Made by a program: the position numbers and the translations under genes. A stretch of DNA of 6,254 bases, taken from assembly GCA_937921805.1 (NCBI GenBank), contig CAKZUS010000316.1:1-6254 (forward strand), written 5' to 3'. The notes below the pieces were generated by a model. It was not told the DNA's origin, ran no database searches, and worked only from the letters and a program-made list of their open reading frames with translations. The DNA comes from an uncultured Granulosicoccaceae bacterium (GTDB taxonomy: Bacteria > Pseudomonadota > Gammaproteobacteria > JABXHR01). Below, one piece after another: positions 1 to 5,921 of this stretch. Position 1 is the first letter of the stretch, and every line of letters begins with the position of its first letter.

Positions 1-189
1 GACACGCGACTGGGTACTCCAGGCGCCGTATTCGAGCTGCAGTTGGCTCCACTCAAGATTCATCGCATCAACGTGCTGCTCTAGCTCGCGCAGCTGCACA
101 AATAAAGCACGGCTCTCGTGCTTGGACATCACCACCGCTAGGGCCGATCCCGCCACCGCGCAAAGCAACAAAGCCAGCACCGCCTTCAT
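1..189 (-). CDS. ftsL: Cell division protein FtsL, N-terminal part (cut by window edge)
   Basis: FtsL is a single-pass inner-membrane protein of the divisome. It forms a complex with FtsB and FtsQ and helps activate septal synthesis by FtsW/FtsI. The 63 visible residues begin MKAVLALLLCAVAGSALAVV, a membrane helix at about residues 3-20. A heptad-like coiled coil follows (RALFVQLRELEQHVDAMNLE), then the typical LEYGAWSTQSRV stretch before the periplasmic end, which lies outside the window. The ATG overlaps the rsmH stop as ATGA, and GGAG at 198-201 sits 8 bases upstream as a ribosome binding site. No other ATG, GTG or TTG lies between this start and the upstream in-frame stop, so the cytoplasmic tail is only one or two residues, much shorter than in E. 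coli. Identity rests on motif pattern and on position after rsmH; confidence is high. Confidence 0.9.
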   Translation of the reverse strand, partial: MKAVLALLLCAVAGSALAVVMSKHESRALFVQLRELEQHVDAMNLEWSQLQLEYGAWSTQSRV

Positions 190-1094
190 GCCACGCGCTC
201 CAATATGCGTAGCACGGCGCTGCGCGCGCGCGGATTATCGCGGGCTTCGGTGCTGCTGGGCTTGATCACTTTGCCGCACTGGCGCAATGCCAACTGCACA
301 GGCGGCGCCACAGGAAGCCCCCGCGGCAGGCGCGTCGTTGCCGGGTCTGGCCGCGTGGCGCGCTTTACCAAGCGATCTTCTAGCGAATGAAAACTGATAA
401 TGGCCGCACGCCCACCGAGACACAATAGCCGCGGCAGGGCCTCTAAAATCGTCGACAGAACATCCAGCTCGCGATTCACCGCAATGCGCAGGGCCTGAAA
501 AGTGCGCGTTGCGGGGTGCTTGCCCGGTGTCGCGCGCGGGCTGGCGGCGTTCACAATAGCGACTAGCTCGCTCGTGCGTGTAATGCGGCCACGGGCTTCG
601 ATAATGGCCCGTGCGATACGGCGCCAATAGCGCTCTTCACCATAGTCGCGCAGCACTCGTCCTAGCTCTTGCTCTGAGACCTGCTGCAGGTACTCTGCAG
701 CACTCTGCCCCCGCTCAGGATCCATGCGCATATCCAATGGGCCATCAAAGCGAAAGCTAAACCCCCGCGCTGCATCATCAATCTGCGGGCTAGACATACC
801 GAGGTCGAGTAGCAAGCCATCAATACTCTCTGGCTCAACATGCTGCTCTAGCGCGCAAAAATTGTCGCTCACAAAGCGAAAACGCCCATCGTGTTGGTGC
901 TGTTCTGCGCTGCGCTGCGCTTCGGGATCCTGGTCGAGGGCCAGTAAGCGCCCTGCTTCCCCCAGCCCCTCCAGCAGCAGCCCCGAGTGCCCACCGCGCC
1001 CATAGGTACCATCGACGTACAGCCCATTGGGCGCGCGAAGTAAAGCCTCGACCGACTCGCGGCGCAAAACGCTCAAATGTGTCATGGCACTCAC
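186..1094 (-). CDS. rsmH: 16S rRNA (cytosine(1402)-N4)-methyltransferase RsmH (MraW)
   Basis: RsmH transfers a methyl group from SAM to N4 of C1402 in the 16S rRNA decoding centre. The protein is full length at 302 residues. Family motifs occur in order: SAM-binding GTYGRGGHS (29-37), DLGMSSPQID (97-106), DGPLDMRMD (117-125), HPATRTFQALRIAVNREL (193-210), ISFHSLEDRLVKR (233-245) and the C-terminal NPRARSAVLRI (287-297). It is the second gene of the dcw cluster. Its GTG start overlaps the mraZ stop as GTGA, which suggests translational coupling. An ATG three codons later (1085) gives MTHLSVL, fits many family members and has a weak GTGAG four bases upstream, so the true start could be 1085. 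No motif is missing. Confidence 0.97.
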   Translation of the reverse strand: MSAMTHLSVLRRESVEALLRAPNGLYVDGTYGRGGHSGLLLEGLGEAGRLLALDQDPEAQRSAEQHQHDGRFRFVSDNFCALEQHVEPESIDGLLLDLGMSSPQIDDAARGFSFRFDGPLDMRMDPERGQSAAEYLQQVSEQELGRVLRDYGEERYWRRIARAIIEARGRITRTSELVAIVNAASPRATPGKHPATRTFQALRIAVNRELDVLSTILEALPRLLCLGGRAAIISFHSLEDRLVKRATRPDPATTRLPRGLPVAPPVQLALRQCGKVIKPSSTEARDNPRARSAVLRILERVA

Positions 1095-1540
1095 AATAAA
1101 ATCTGACTAAATAGCGCATCGCCACTGACATCACCAGCGATAGCAAACAACTCATCCAAGCCTTCCACCCACGCGTTTTCGGGCCAAATTTCAAAAATTT
1201 CAAACTGCCCCAGCAACACCACTTTGCGCGCGATGTGGACCACCTCGCGCAACACCGCTGGCAACAGCAAACGCCCCGCGCCATCCATGACCAATTCTTG
1301 TGCGTAGCCCACATAAAGACGGCGCAGCCCTTCGGCTCGCTTGTCAAATGCCGGCAACTGCATCAGTTGACGTTCAAAGTGGCGCCACTTCGGCAGTGGA
1401 TACAGTGCCAAGCGGCGATCACGATTGACCGTCAACACTAACTGCCCATCGCATTGCGCCAACAGCGCGTCGCGATAGCGTGTTGGCATCGTCATGCGCC
1501 CTTTAGCATCGAGATTCAAGTGGGTTGCGCCCCGAAACAA
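1091..1540 (-). CDS. mraZ: Transcriptional regulator MraZ, TTG start
   Basis: MraZ is a ring-forming DNA-binding protein that represses its own dcw operon in E. coli. It has two SpoVT/AbrB-like half repeats, each with the D-x-x-x-R signature: LDAKGRMTMP near residues 10-19 and MDGAGRLLLP in the second half, plus YPLP and GQFEIFEIW blocks typical of the family. I chose the TTG at 1540 because it gives the family's usual N-terminus (MFRGATHLNLD) and a normal length of 149 residues. The purine-rich AAAGAGA at 1546-1552 lies just upstream as ribosome binding site. The frame stays open to an ATG at 1588, but that codon sits at or before the predicted transcription start, and its extra residues would be encoded by the operator repeats. 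A GTG at 1558 is a second alternative. The stop overlaps the rsmH start. Confidence 0.93.
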   Translation of the reverse strand: MFRGATHLNLDAKGRMTMPTRYRDALLAQCDGQLVLTVNRDRRLALYPLPKWRHFERQLMQLPAFDKRAEGLRRLYVGYAQELVMDGAGRLLLPAVLREVVHIARKVVLLGQFEIFEIWPENAWVEGLDELFAIAGDVSGDALFSQILL

Positions 1541-1552
1541 AACTGTCTCTTT

Positions 1553-1591
1553 TTCCACGCCCACCCACAAGCCACCACAATTTCCCACCCA
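1553..1591 (-). promoter_or_regulatory. Putative MraZ operator: TGG repeats on a 10-base period
   Basis: On the minus strand, TGG begins at 1587, 1577, 1567 and 1557, an exact 10-base spacing. The first and third copies are full TGGGN units (TGGGA, TGGGT); extra TGGG units begin at 1591 and 1563. MraZ in other bacteria binds direct TGGGN repeats spaced by about five bases upstream of mraZ, and this block matches that arrangement. It lies between the -10 box and the mraZ start, so bound MraZ would cover the transcription start and part of the leader. That it is the operator is inferred from the pattern and position. Confidence 0.8.
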
Positions 1592-1619
1592 CTATAGTTA
1601 CAGCATGGAAGGCGGTCAA
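1591..1619 (-). promoter_or_regulatory. Sigma70-type promoter of the mraZ-rsmH-ftsL operon
   Basis: A TTGACC -35 box (1614-1619) is separated by 17 bases from a TATAGT -10 box (1591-1596), each matching the sigma70 consensus at 5 of 6 positions. Transcription would start near 1584, just inside the TGG repeat block and about 44 bases before the TTG start of mraZ. It lies 16 bases beyond the U-tract that ends rnpB, so the dcw cluster appears to have its own promoter. Confidence 0.75.
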
Positions 1620-1634
1620 GTGCCTGATTTTTGT

Positions 1635-1715
1635 AAAAAAATGAAAACCTCTAATAAATCATGGTCTTGATAATCACTATCAACAGTGAATATCAAAACC
1701 ATGCGTTAAAAGAGG
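1635..1715 (-). terminator. Rho-independent terminator after rnpB (long imperfect palindrome)
   Basis: Two 19-base arms (1660-1678 and 1685-1703) are complementary at 17 positions and enclose a 6-base loop. A further outer pairing, CCTCT (1648-1652) with AGAGG (1711-1715), extends the structure. On the minus strand it is followed at once by TTTTCATTTTTTT (1635-1647), which fits a terminator for rnpB and protects the mraZ promoter from read-through. The stem is AT-rich and longer than usual. It also holds a Fur-box-like sequence at 1668-1682, so a second role is possible but unproven. Confidence 0.65.
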
Positions 1716-1720
1716 GGAAA

Positions 1721-2081
<361 letters not shown>

Positions 2082-2104
2082 AAGGCGACTGTATCACGTC
2101 GTAC

Positions 2105-2938
2105 TCACCGCTGGAGATATTGGTACACCTCACGCTTGCTCACATCAAACCACTTGGCGACCAGTTTCGCGCTGTGACTGGGAGGAAGCTGTTGCGCCAG
2201 GTCATCTGCGATGGCCTGCCACTGTGCGGCTTCGGCAACTTGTGCAGAGGCCCCCGCCACAACTAAGACGATCTCACCGCGCTGCTGCTGAGTGTCGTTA
2301 TAGACCCACTCTCGCAGCGCGGCGGCCTCAGCGCGGCGTACTGTCTCATAGGTCTTGGTCAGCTCTCGGCACAATGTCACCTCGCGTGCCGCGCCATGAC
2401 AGCCCACGATGTCATCGAGCATCGCCACAATGCGGTGCGGGGCTTCGTAATAAATCTGGGTCGATACCCACGACGCCCGCTCGCTCAGCCAACGCCGTCG
2501 CGCGGCGCCCGTGCTGGGGGCGAAACCACAGAACACAAACTGATCGCTGGCGATACCACTGACGCTCAGCGCCGCCACGGCAGCGCAAGCCCCCGGCAAG
2601 GGGCTGACTCTCAGGCCTAGCTGCTGTGCGTGCGCCACAACACGGTACCCAGGATCGCTAATCAAGGGCGTGCCCGCGTCTGAGACCAAGGCCACGCTCT
2701 TACCACTGGCGACCAGTGCGCAGACTTCTTGTGCACGAGCGGTTTCGTTGTGTTCGTGCAGCGAACGAGACGCGACGGTAGCGAGTCCCCAGTGCGAGGC
2801 TGAACGCTGCCACTGGCGCGTGTCCTCTGCATAGACCATATCGACACTGGCCAATACTGAACGTGCTCGGGTGCTCAAATCATCGCCATGCCCAATGGGC
2901 AGAGCCACAACATACAGCACTCCTGTGTGATTGCTCAT
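2105..2938 (-). CDS. rsmI: 16S rRNA (cytidine(1402)-2'-O)-methyltransferase RsmI
   Basis: RsmI methylates the ribose of 16S rRNA C1402, the same nucleotide that RsmH modifies on the base. It belongs to the tetrapyrrole-methylase (SAM-dependent) fold. The 277-residue protein shows AEDTRQ (37-42), HEHNE (61-65), VSDAGTPLISDPGYRVV (85-101), PLPGACAAVAALSVSG (113-128), YEAPHR (164-169), RELTKTYET (191-199) and GEIVLVV (221-227). The first glycine-rich loop reads ALPIGHGDD rather than the common PTPIGNL. The ATG at 2938 gives a normal N-terminus, but I see no purine-rich ribosome binding site before it. It is divergent from lpoA, as in several gammaproteobacteria, and rnpB begins within about 25 bases of its stop. 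Confidence 0.95.
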   Translation of the reverse strand: MSNHTGVLYVVALPIGHGDDLSTRARSVLASVDMVYAEDTRQWQRSASHWGLATVASRSLHEHNETARAQEVCALVASGKSVALVSDAGTPLISDPGYRVVAHAQQLGLRVSPLPGACAAVAALSVSGIASDQFVFCGFAPSTGAARRRWLSERASWVSTQIYYEAPHRIVAMLDDIVGCHGAAREVTLCRELTKTYETVRRAEAAALREWVYNDTQQQRGEIVLVVAGASAQVAEAAQWQAIADDLAQQLPPSHSAKLVAKWFDVSKREVYQYLQR

Positions 2939-2997
2939 GGGTTATTCGAAAACAATTTGGTACAGTGAAGGTTTATACACGTAAACCCAGCACAGCC
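2939..2997. promoter_or_regulatory. Short divergent promoter region between rsmI and lpoA
   Basis: This 59-base gap must hold, or lie next to, the promoters of both genes. On the plus strand an extended -10 pattern, TGG followed by TACAGT (2958-2966), is the best candidate for lpoA, without a clear -35 box. A perfect 6-base inverted repeat, GGTTTA (2970-2975) and TAAACC (2982-2987), contains TATAAA on the minus strand (2972-2977), a possible -10 for rsmI, overlapped by TATACA on the plus strand. None of these can be assigned firmly. Neither gene has a clear Shine-Dalgarno sequence. Confidence 0.4.
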
Positions 2998-4938
2998 ATG
3001 CCATTACGTCTTTTATTGCTCAGCATCGTCTTCCTCGCCGCCTGCCAAAGTGCGCCCAAAACCGTGCAAGAAAGCCGCGCCGCGCCTTTTATGAGCACCG
3101 TACTCCAAAACGTACAGCCATTGATTGCCCAGGGCGAGTCAGGGGCCGCAGCACGCTATCTTGACCAAACAATGGGCCTGACTGAAGATACCAACATTAT
3201 CGCGGACCTGGCACTGCGCAGCGCCCACCTCCATCTCGATGCTGGCAACCCTGCCGCCGCCTCAGCGGCCATGCAAAGAGTCGCGGAATACCCCCCCCTC
3301 TTGGCGCGGAGCCAGCGCCTAGCCCAGGCGCGCATCGCTCTGCAACAAGGCCAAGCGGCGGCGGCACTAGGTCTGCTCCAAGGCCTTCCTCCCTTTGCCG
3401 AGCCCGGACTGCAAGCCCGTGCACTAGTGGCGCGAGCCAGCGCTGGCGAGTCCAGCGGACAGCCGGCCATCGCTTTTGCTGCGCGGCTTGAGTTTGACCG
3501 CTTGCCGTCTCTATCCAGCACCGTGCGCGCGCAAAACCAAGACGCTATTTGGCAGCTTCTCGCGACGCCGCTTTCCGTGCAGTTCGGCGCGGCCCCTATC
3601 GACGGTGCAGGATGGGTTGCACTGCGTCAGGTCTACGACAGCTCTCGCACCCAAGGCCAGCTCAATGAGGCCCTCTCAACATGGCGCCAGCGCTACGCTC
3701 AGCACCCTGCCTCGGCATCGGGCTTTGCCGATGCACTATTGCAAGATCTCCCGAACTTAAGCTTCAACACAGAAAAAGTCGCGCTATTACTCCCGCAGCA
3801 AGGGCGCCTTGCCACCGTCTCCGGAGCGATTGAATCCGGCTACCGGGCAGCCATGGCACAAAACGAAGGCAATATCGCCCAAGTGCAGGTCTACGACAGC
3901 AGCGATATCGCTGGGCCTCTCGGCAGCATCATGCAGCGCGCAGCCCAGGAGGGCGCCAGTGCTTTTGTCGGCCCTCTGACCAAGACACGCGTGCAAGAGC
4001 TGATGCAGACTGAACGCGTATTCCCTGCCGTAACGCTCAACGACCCCGACAATAGCAACGTCTCGCAAGAGGGCTTATTACGCTTTGGCCTGCGCCCCGA
4101 AGACGAAGCGATCGACGCGGCAGCTTTCGCGCGTGAGCAAGGCTGGCTGCGAGCCGTTATGCTCACCCCCAACTCAGAGCAAGGCCAGCGCAGTGCACGC
4201 GCCTTTGAGAGCGCCTTTCTTTCGCTGGGAGGGCAAGTACTAGGCGCCGTAGAATACGATCCTAAAGCGGTGGATTTTGCGCCACAAGTTCGGGAACTGC
4301 TTCAGCCGCGCCCCAACCCCAATCAATCGCGCGATATCCGCAAGCGTGACCTGATAGCGCGGGGGGACATTGACTTTCTATTTTTGCCCGCCAGCACCAA
4401 GCCGGCGCGCCTGATTCTTCCACAGTTAAAATTCTTTGGCGCCAGCAAACTGCCTGTTGTGGCCACCTCGCGCATCAATAGCGGGAGCTATGATTCTCGC
4501 CTCGATCTCGACTTAGACCGTGTGTATTTCAACGACGCTACAATCCTGCTCGAACCTCAAATCCTGCCTGGTAGCATTGCGAGCGGCCTCACCGACAAGG
4601 GCGAGCCTGCAGCGCTCACACGGCTGCGCGCGATGGGCGCCGATGCCTACCTGATTATGCAGCGCGCGGACCAGCTCAGCCTCGACCCTAACGCCCGCAT
4701 CCTGGGGGCCACTGGCATACTGCGTGTCAATGAGCTGGGGCAGGTCGTACGCACCCTGCCTTGGGCATTGATGCAAAACGGGCAGTACCAGCTTTTTGTC
4801 GGCTCTCAGCAGCGGGCCACGCAGAACATTCCGCTCTCATCACCGCTCTCACCACAGCTCTCACCGAGGGCACCGTCCTCGCCCGGTCTTCCTACAGCCA
4901 CGAGTGTGTTCAGCGCTGGCTTACAGCCATCCTTGTAA
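2998..4938 (+). CDS. lpoA: Penicillin-binding protein activator LpoA, outer-membrane lipoprotein
   Basis: LpoA sits in the outer membrane and reaches through the periplasm to stimulate the peptidoglycan synthase PBP1A. I start at the ATG at 2998 because it opens a lipoprotein signal peptide: MPLRLLLLSIVFLAAC, with lipobox LAAC and the lipidated cysteine at residue 16. The next residue, Gln, favours outer-membrane sorting. Residues 30-250 are Ala/Leu/Gln-rich helical repeats like the family's TPR domain. From residue 261 (VALLLPQQGRL) to about 600 the protein has the periplasmic-binding-protein-like domain, with ASAFVGPLTK, TLNDPDN and DIDFLFLPAS blocks. The conserved part seems to end near LPWALMQNGQYQLF. 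The last 46 residues are a Ser/Pro-rich tail (IPLSSPLSPQLSPRAPSSPG), partly encoded by a 12-base tandem repeat and overlapping the yraN frame. An earlier in-frame ATG at 2863 would lie inside rsmI and spoil the signal peptide. Confidence 0.93.
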   Translation: MPLRLLLLSIVFLAACQSAPKTVQESRAAPFMSTVLQNVQPLIAQGESGAAARYLDQTMGLTEDTNIIADLALRSAHLHLDAGNPAAASAAMQRVAEYPPLLARSQRLAQARIALQQGQAAAALGLLQGLPPFAEPGLQARALVARASAGESSGQPAIAFAARLEFDRLPSLSSTVRAQNQDAIWQLLATPLSVQFGAAPIDGAGWVALRQVYDSSRTQGQLNEALSTWRQRYAQHPASASGFADALLQDLPNLSFNTEKVALLLPQQGRLATVSGAIESGYRAAMAQNEGNIAQVQVYDSSDIAGPLGSIMQRAAQEGASAFVGPLTKTRVQELMQTERVFPAVTLNDPDNSNVSQEGLLRFGLRPEDEAIDAAAFAREQGWLRAVMLTPNSEQGQRSARAFESAFLSLGGQVLGAVEYDPKAVDFAPQVRELLQPRPNPNQSRDIRKRDLIARGDIDFLFLPASTKPARLILPQLKFFGASKLPVVATSRINSGSYDSRLDLDLDRVYFNDATILLEPQILPGSIASGLTDKGEPAALTRLRAMGADAYLIMQRADQLSLDPNARILGATGILRVNELGQVVRTLPWALMQNGQYQLFVGSQQRATQNIPLSSPLSPQLSPRAPSSPGLPTATSVFSAGLQPSL

Positions 4939-5315
4939 AGCGCTTACTCACCTCAAGCCCTGCCCGGCGCAAGGGCAGCATTGCCGAAGCCCGTGCGCGG
5001 GCTTGGCTCTGCGAGCAAGGTGTTACGTTGCTGGCGCATAACTGGCAACGCCGCCGGGGAGAGCTAGACATTGTTGGCCTCGACCGCCAAACACTGGTGT
5101 TCTTTGAAGTGCGACAGCGCCAGAGCCAGGCTTTTGGTGGAGCGGCGGGCAGCATCTCCCTGCGCAAGCAGGCGCACTGGGTTCGTGCTGCGCAGCTATA
5201 CCTGCAGGCGCACCCGCATCACGCGCACCGCCATTGTCGATTCGACGCACTGTTGATACACGGAAGTGAACAAGGCGGTACCATACAATGGCTGCAACAC
5301 GCTTTTGAAACCTAG
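4761..5315 (+). CDS. yraN: YraN family protein (UPF0102), start uncertain
   Basis: This is a UPF0102 protein of unknown cellular role with a PD-(D/E)XK nuclease-like fold. The family core runs from GSIAEARARAWL (residue 72 onward) through RRGELDIVGLD (99-109) and FFEVRQR (114-120) to FGGAAGSISLRKQ and CRFDALL. E76, D103, E116 and R118 occupy the nuclease-fold positions, as far as I can judge. The normal family length is about 120-130 residues, so the protein should begin near 4920-4950. There the frame has no ATG, GTG or TTG. The only ordinary start is TTG at 4761, which gives 184 residues and a 178-base overlap with lpoA, without a visible ribosome binding site. An ATC at 4929, seven bases before the lpoA stop, would give a normal length but is a very rare start. 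The core is certain; the N-terminus is not. It is followed three bases later by the SIS gene. Confidence 0.85.
   Translation: MGIDAKRAVPAFCRLSAAGHAEHSALITALTTALTEGTVLARSSYSHECVQRWLTAILVKRLLTSSPARRKGSIAEARARAWLCEQGVTLLAHNWQRRRGELDIVGLDRQTLVFFEVRQRQSQAFGGAAGSISLRKQAHWVRAAQLYLQAHPHHAHRHCRFDALLIHGSEQGGTIQWLQHAFET
4831..4866 (+). repeat. Three tandem 12-base repeats in the lpoA/yraN overlap
   Basis: The units are CCGCTCTCATCA, CCGCTCTCACCA and CAGCTCTCACCG, which differ from one another at one to three bases. A related 12-mer, CGGCTCTCAGCA, lies at 4800-4811. Because 12 is a multiple of three, the repeat stays in frame: it encodes PLSS-PLSP-QLSP in LpoA and ALIT-ALTT-ALTE in the yraN frame. Slippage could change the copy number without breaking either frame. 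Confidence 0.75.
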
Positions 5316-5318
5316 CCC

Positions 5319-5909
5319 ATGACTCTAGAAGCCTCCCAGTGGGTTTTCGACGATAGCGTCGACACCCTCTACAACACCAAACGCCATGTCGCCGAGTCGG
5401 CCGCCGAAGTGGCGCAACTGATCGCACAACAGCTGCTCAGTGGACACAAGATAGTCAGTGCTGGTCTTTCCACTGCGCACTCGCTCGCCGCCATGGCAGG
5501 AGTGAAGTTTAGCGCGCGTTTAGAGATGCCCAGACCAGGCTTACCCGCCATGGTGCTCGGTGCAGACAATGCAACGTTTCAAGTGCTGTGCTATGACCAA
5601 GAAGCCAGCGCGGCCTATGTTCGCCTGATTGAGTCATCGACCAGCGCGGGAGACGTGCTGCTGTGGTTTACGCCAGCGGGTTTGGAATACGGGACCGACA
5701 AGGTCATAGAAGCCGCCACCGATCAGGGCCTGAATACTGTGTGGATTTGCTCTGGCACGGCAGAGCTCAGCGCGCTCTCAACGCCTCCTACCTACACCTT
5801 GCAAATGAGCGCAGAGAGCGCTTGTCGCACAGAAGAGGCGCAATTAGTGACGCTCAACGCCATTTGCACCATGGTCGAGACCAGTATCTTCGGCACGGTC
5901 TCTGGCTAG
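5319..5909 (+). CDS. Divergent SIS-domain protein, DiaA/GmhA-like
   Basis: SIS domains bind or isomerise phosphosugars. The DiaA branch instead binds DnaA and promotes timely replication initiation. At 196 residues the protein has the same length as E. coli DiaA and aligns by eye throughout: FDDSVDTL near the start, LLSGHKIVSAG (40-49), the PGLPAMVLGADN region (73-84), AGDVLLWFTPAG (110-121), and a C-terminal TEEAQLVTLNAICTMVE like the family's E-x6-N-x-(I/L)-C pattern. It departs at the ligand loops: the usual GNGxSA is GLSTAH (49-54), and the Ser/Thr-rich second loop is FTPAGLE (117-123). Phosphosugar isomerase activity is therefore unlikely and a structural or DnaA-binding role more plausible, though this is inference. 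The ATG follows the yraN stop after three bases with no clear ribosome binding site, suggesting coupling within the lpoA operon. I leave the symbol blank because diaA cannot be told from a gmhA paralogue here. Confidence 0.82.
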   Translation: MTLEASQWVFDDSVDTLYNTKRHVAESAAEVAQLIAQQLLSGHKIVSAGLSTAHSLAAMAGVKFSARLEMPRPGLPAMVLGADNATFQVLCYDQEASAAYVRLIESSTSAGDVLLWFTPAGLEYGTDKVIEAATDQGLNTVWICSGTAELSALSTPPTYTLQMSAESACRTEEAQLVTLNAICTMVETSIFGTVSG

Positions 5910-5921
5910 TCTTCGCCCTGC

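Noticed and set aside
835..1347. Long minus-strand frame spanning mraZ and rsmH
   Set aside because: It is a shadow of two well-supported genes in another frame, with a Trp/Arg/Cys-rich composition unlike a real protein.
1541..1588. N-terminal extension of MraZ from ATG 1588
   Set aside because: The codon lies at or before the predicted transcription start, and the extra residues are translations of the operator repeats.
2863..2997. 45-residue N-terminal extension of LpoA from an upstream ATG
   Set aside because: It overlaps the rsmI coding region and would bury the signal peptide and lipobox that begin at 2998.
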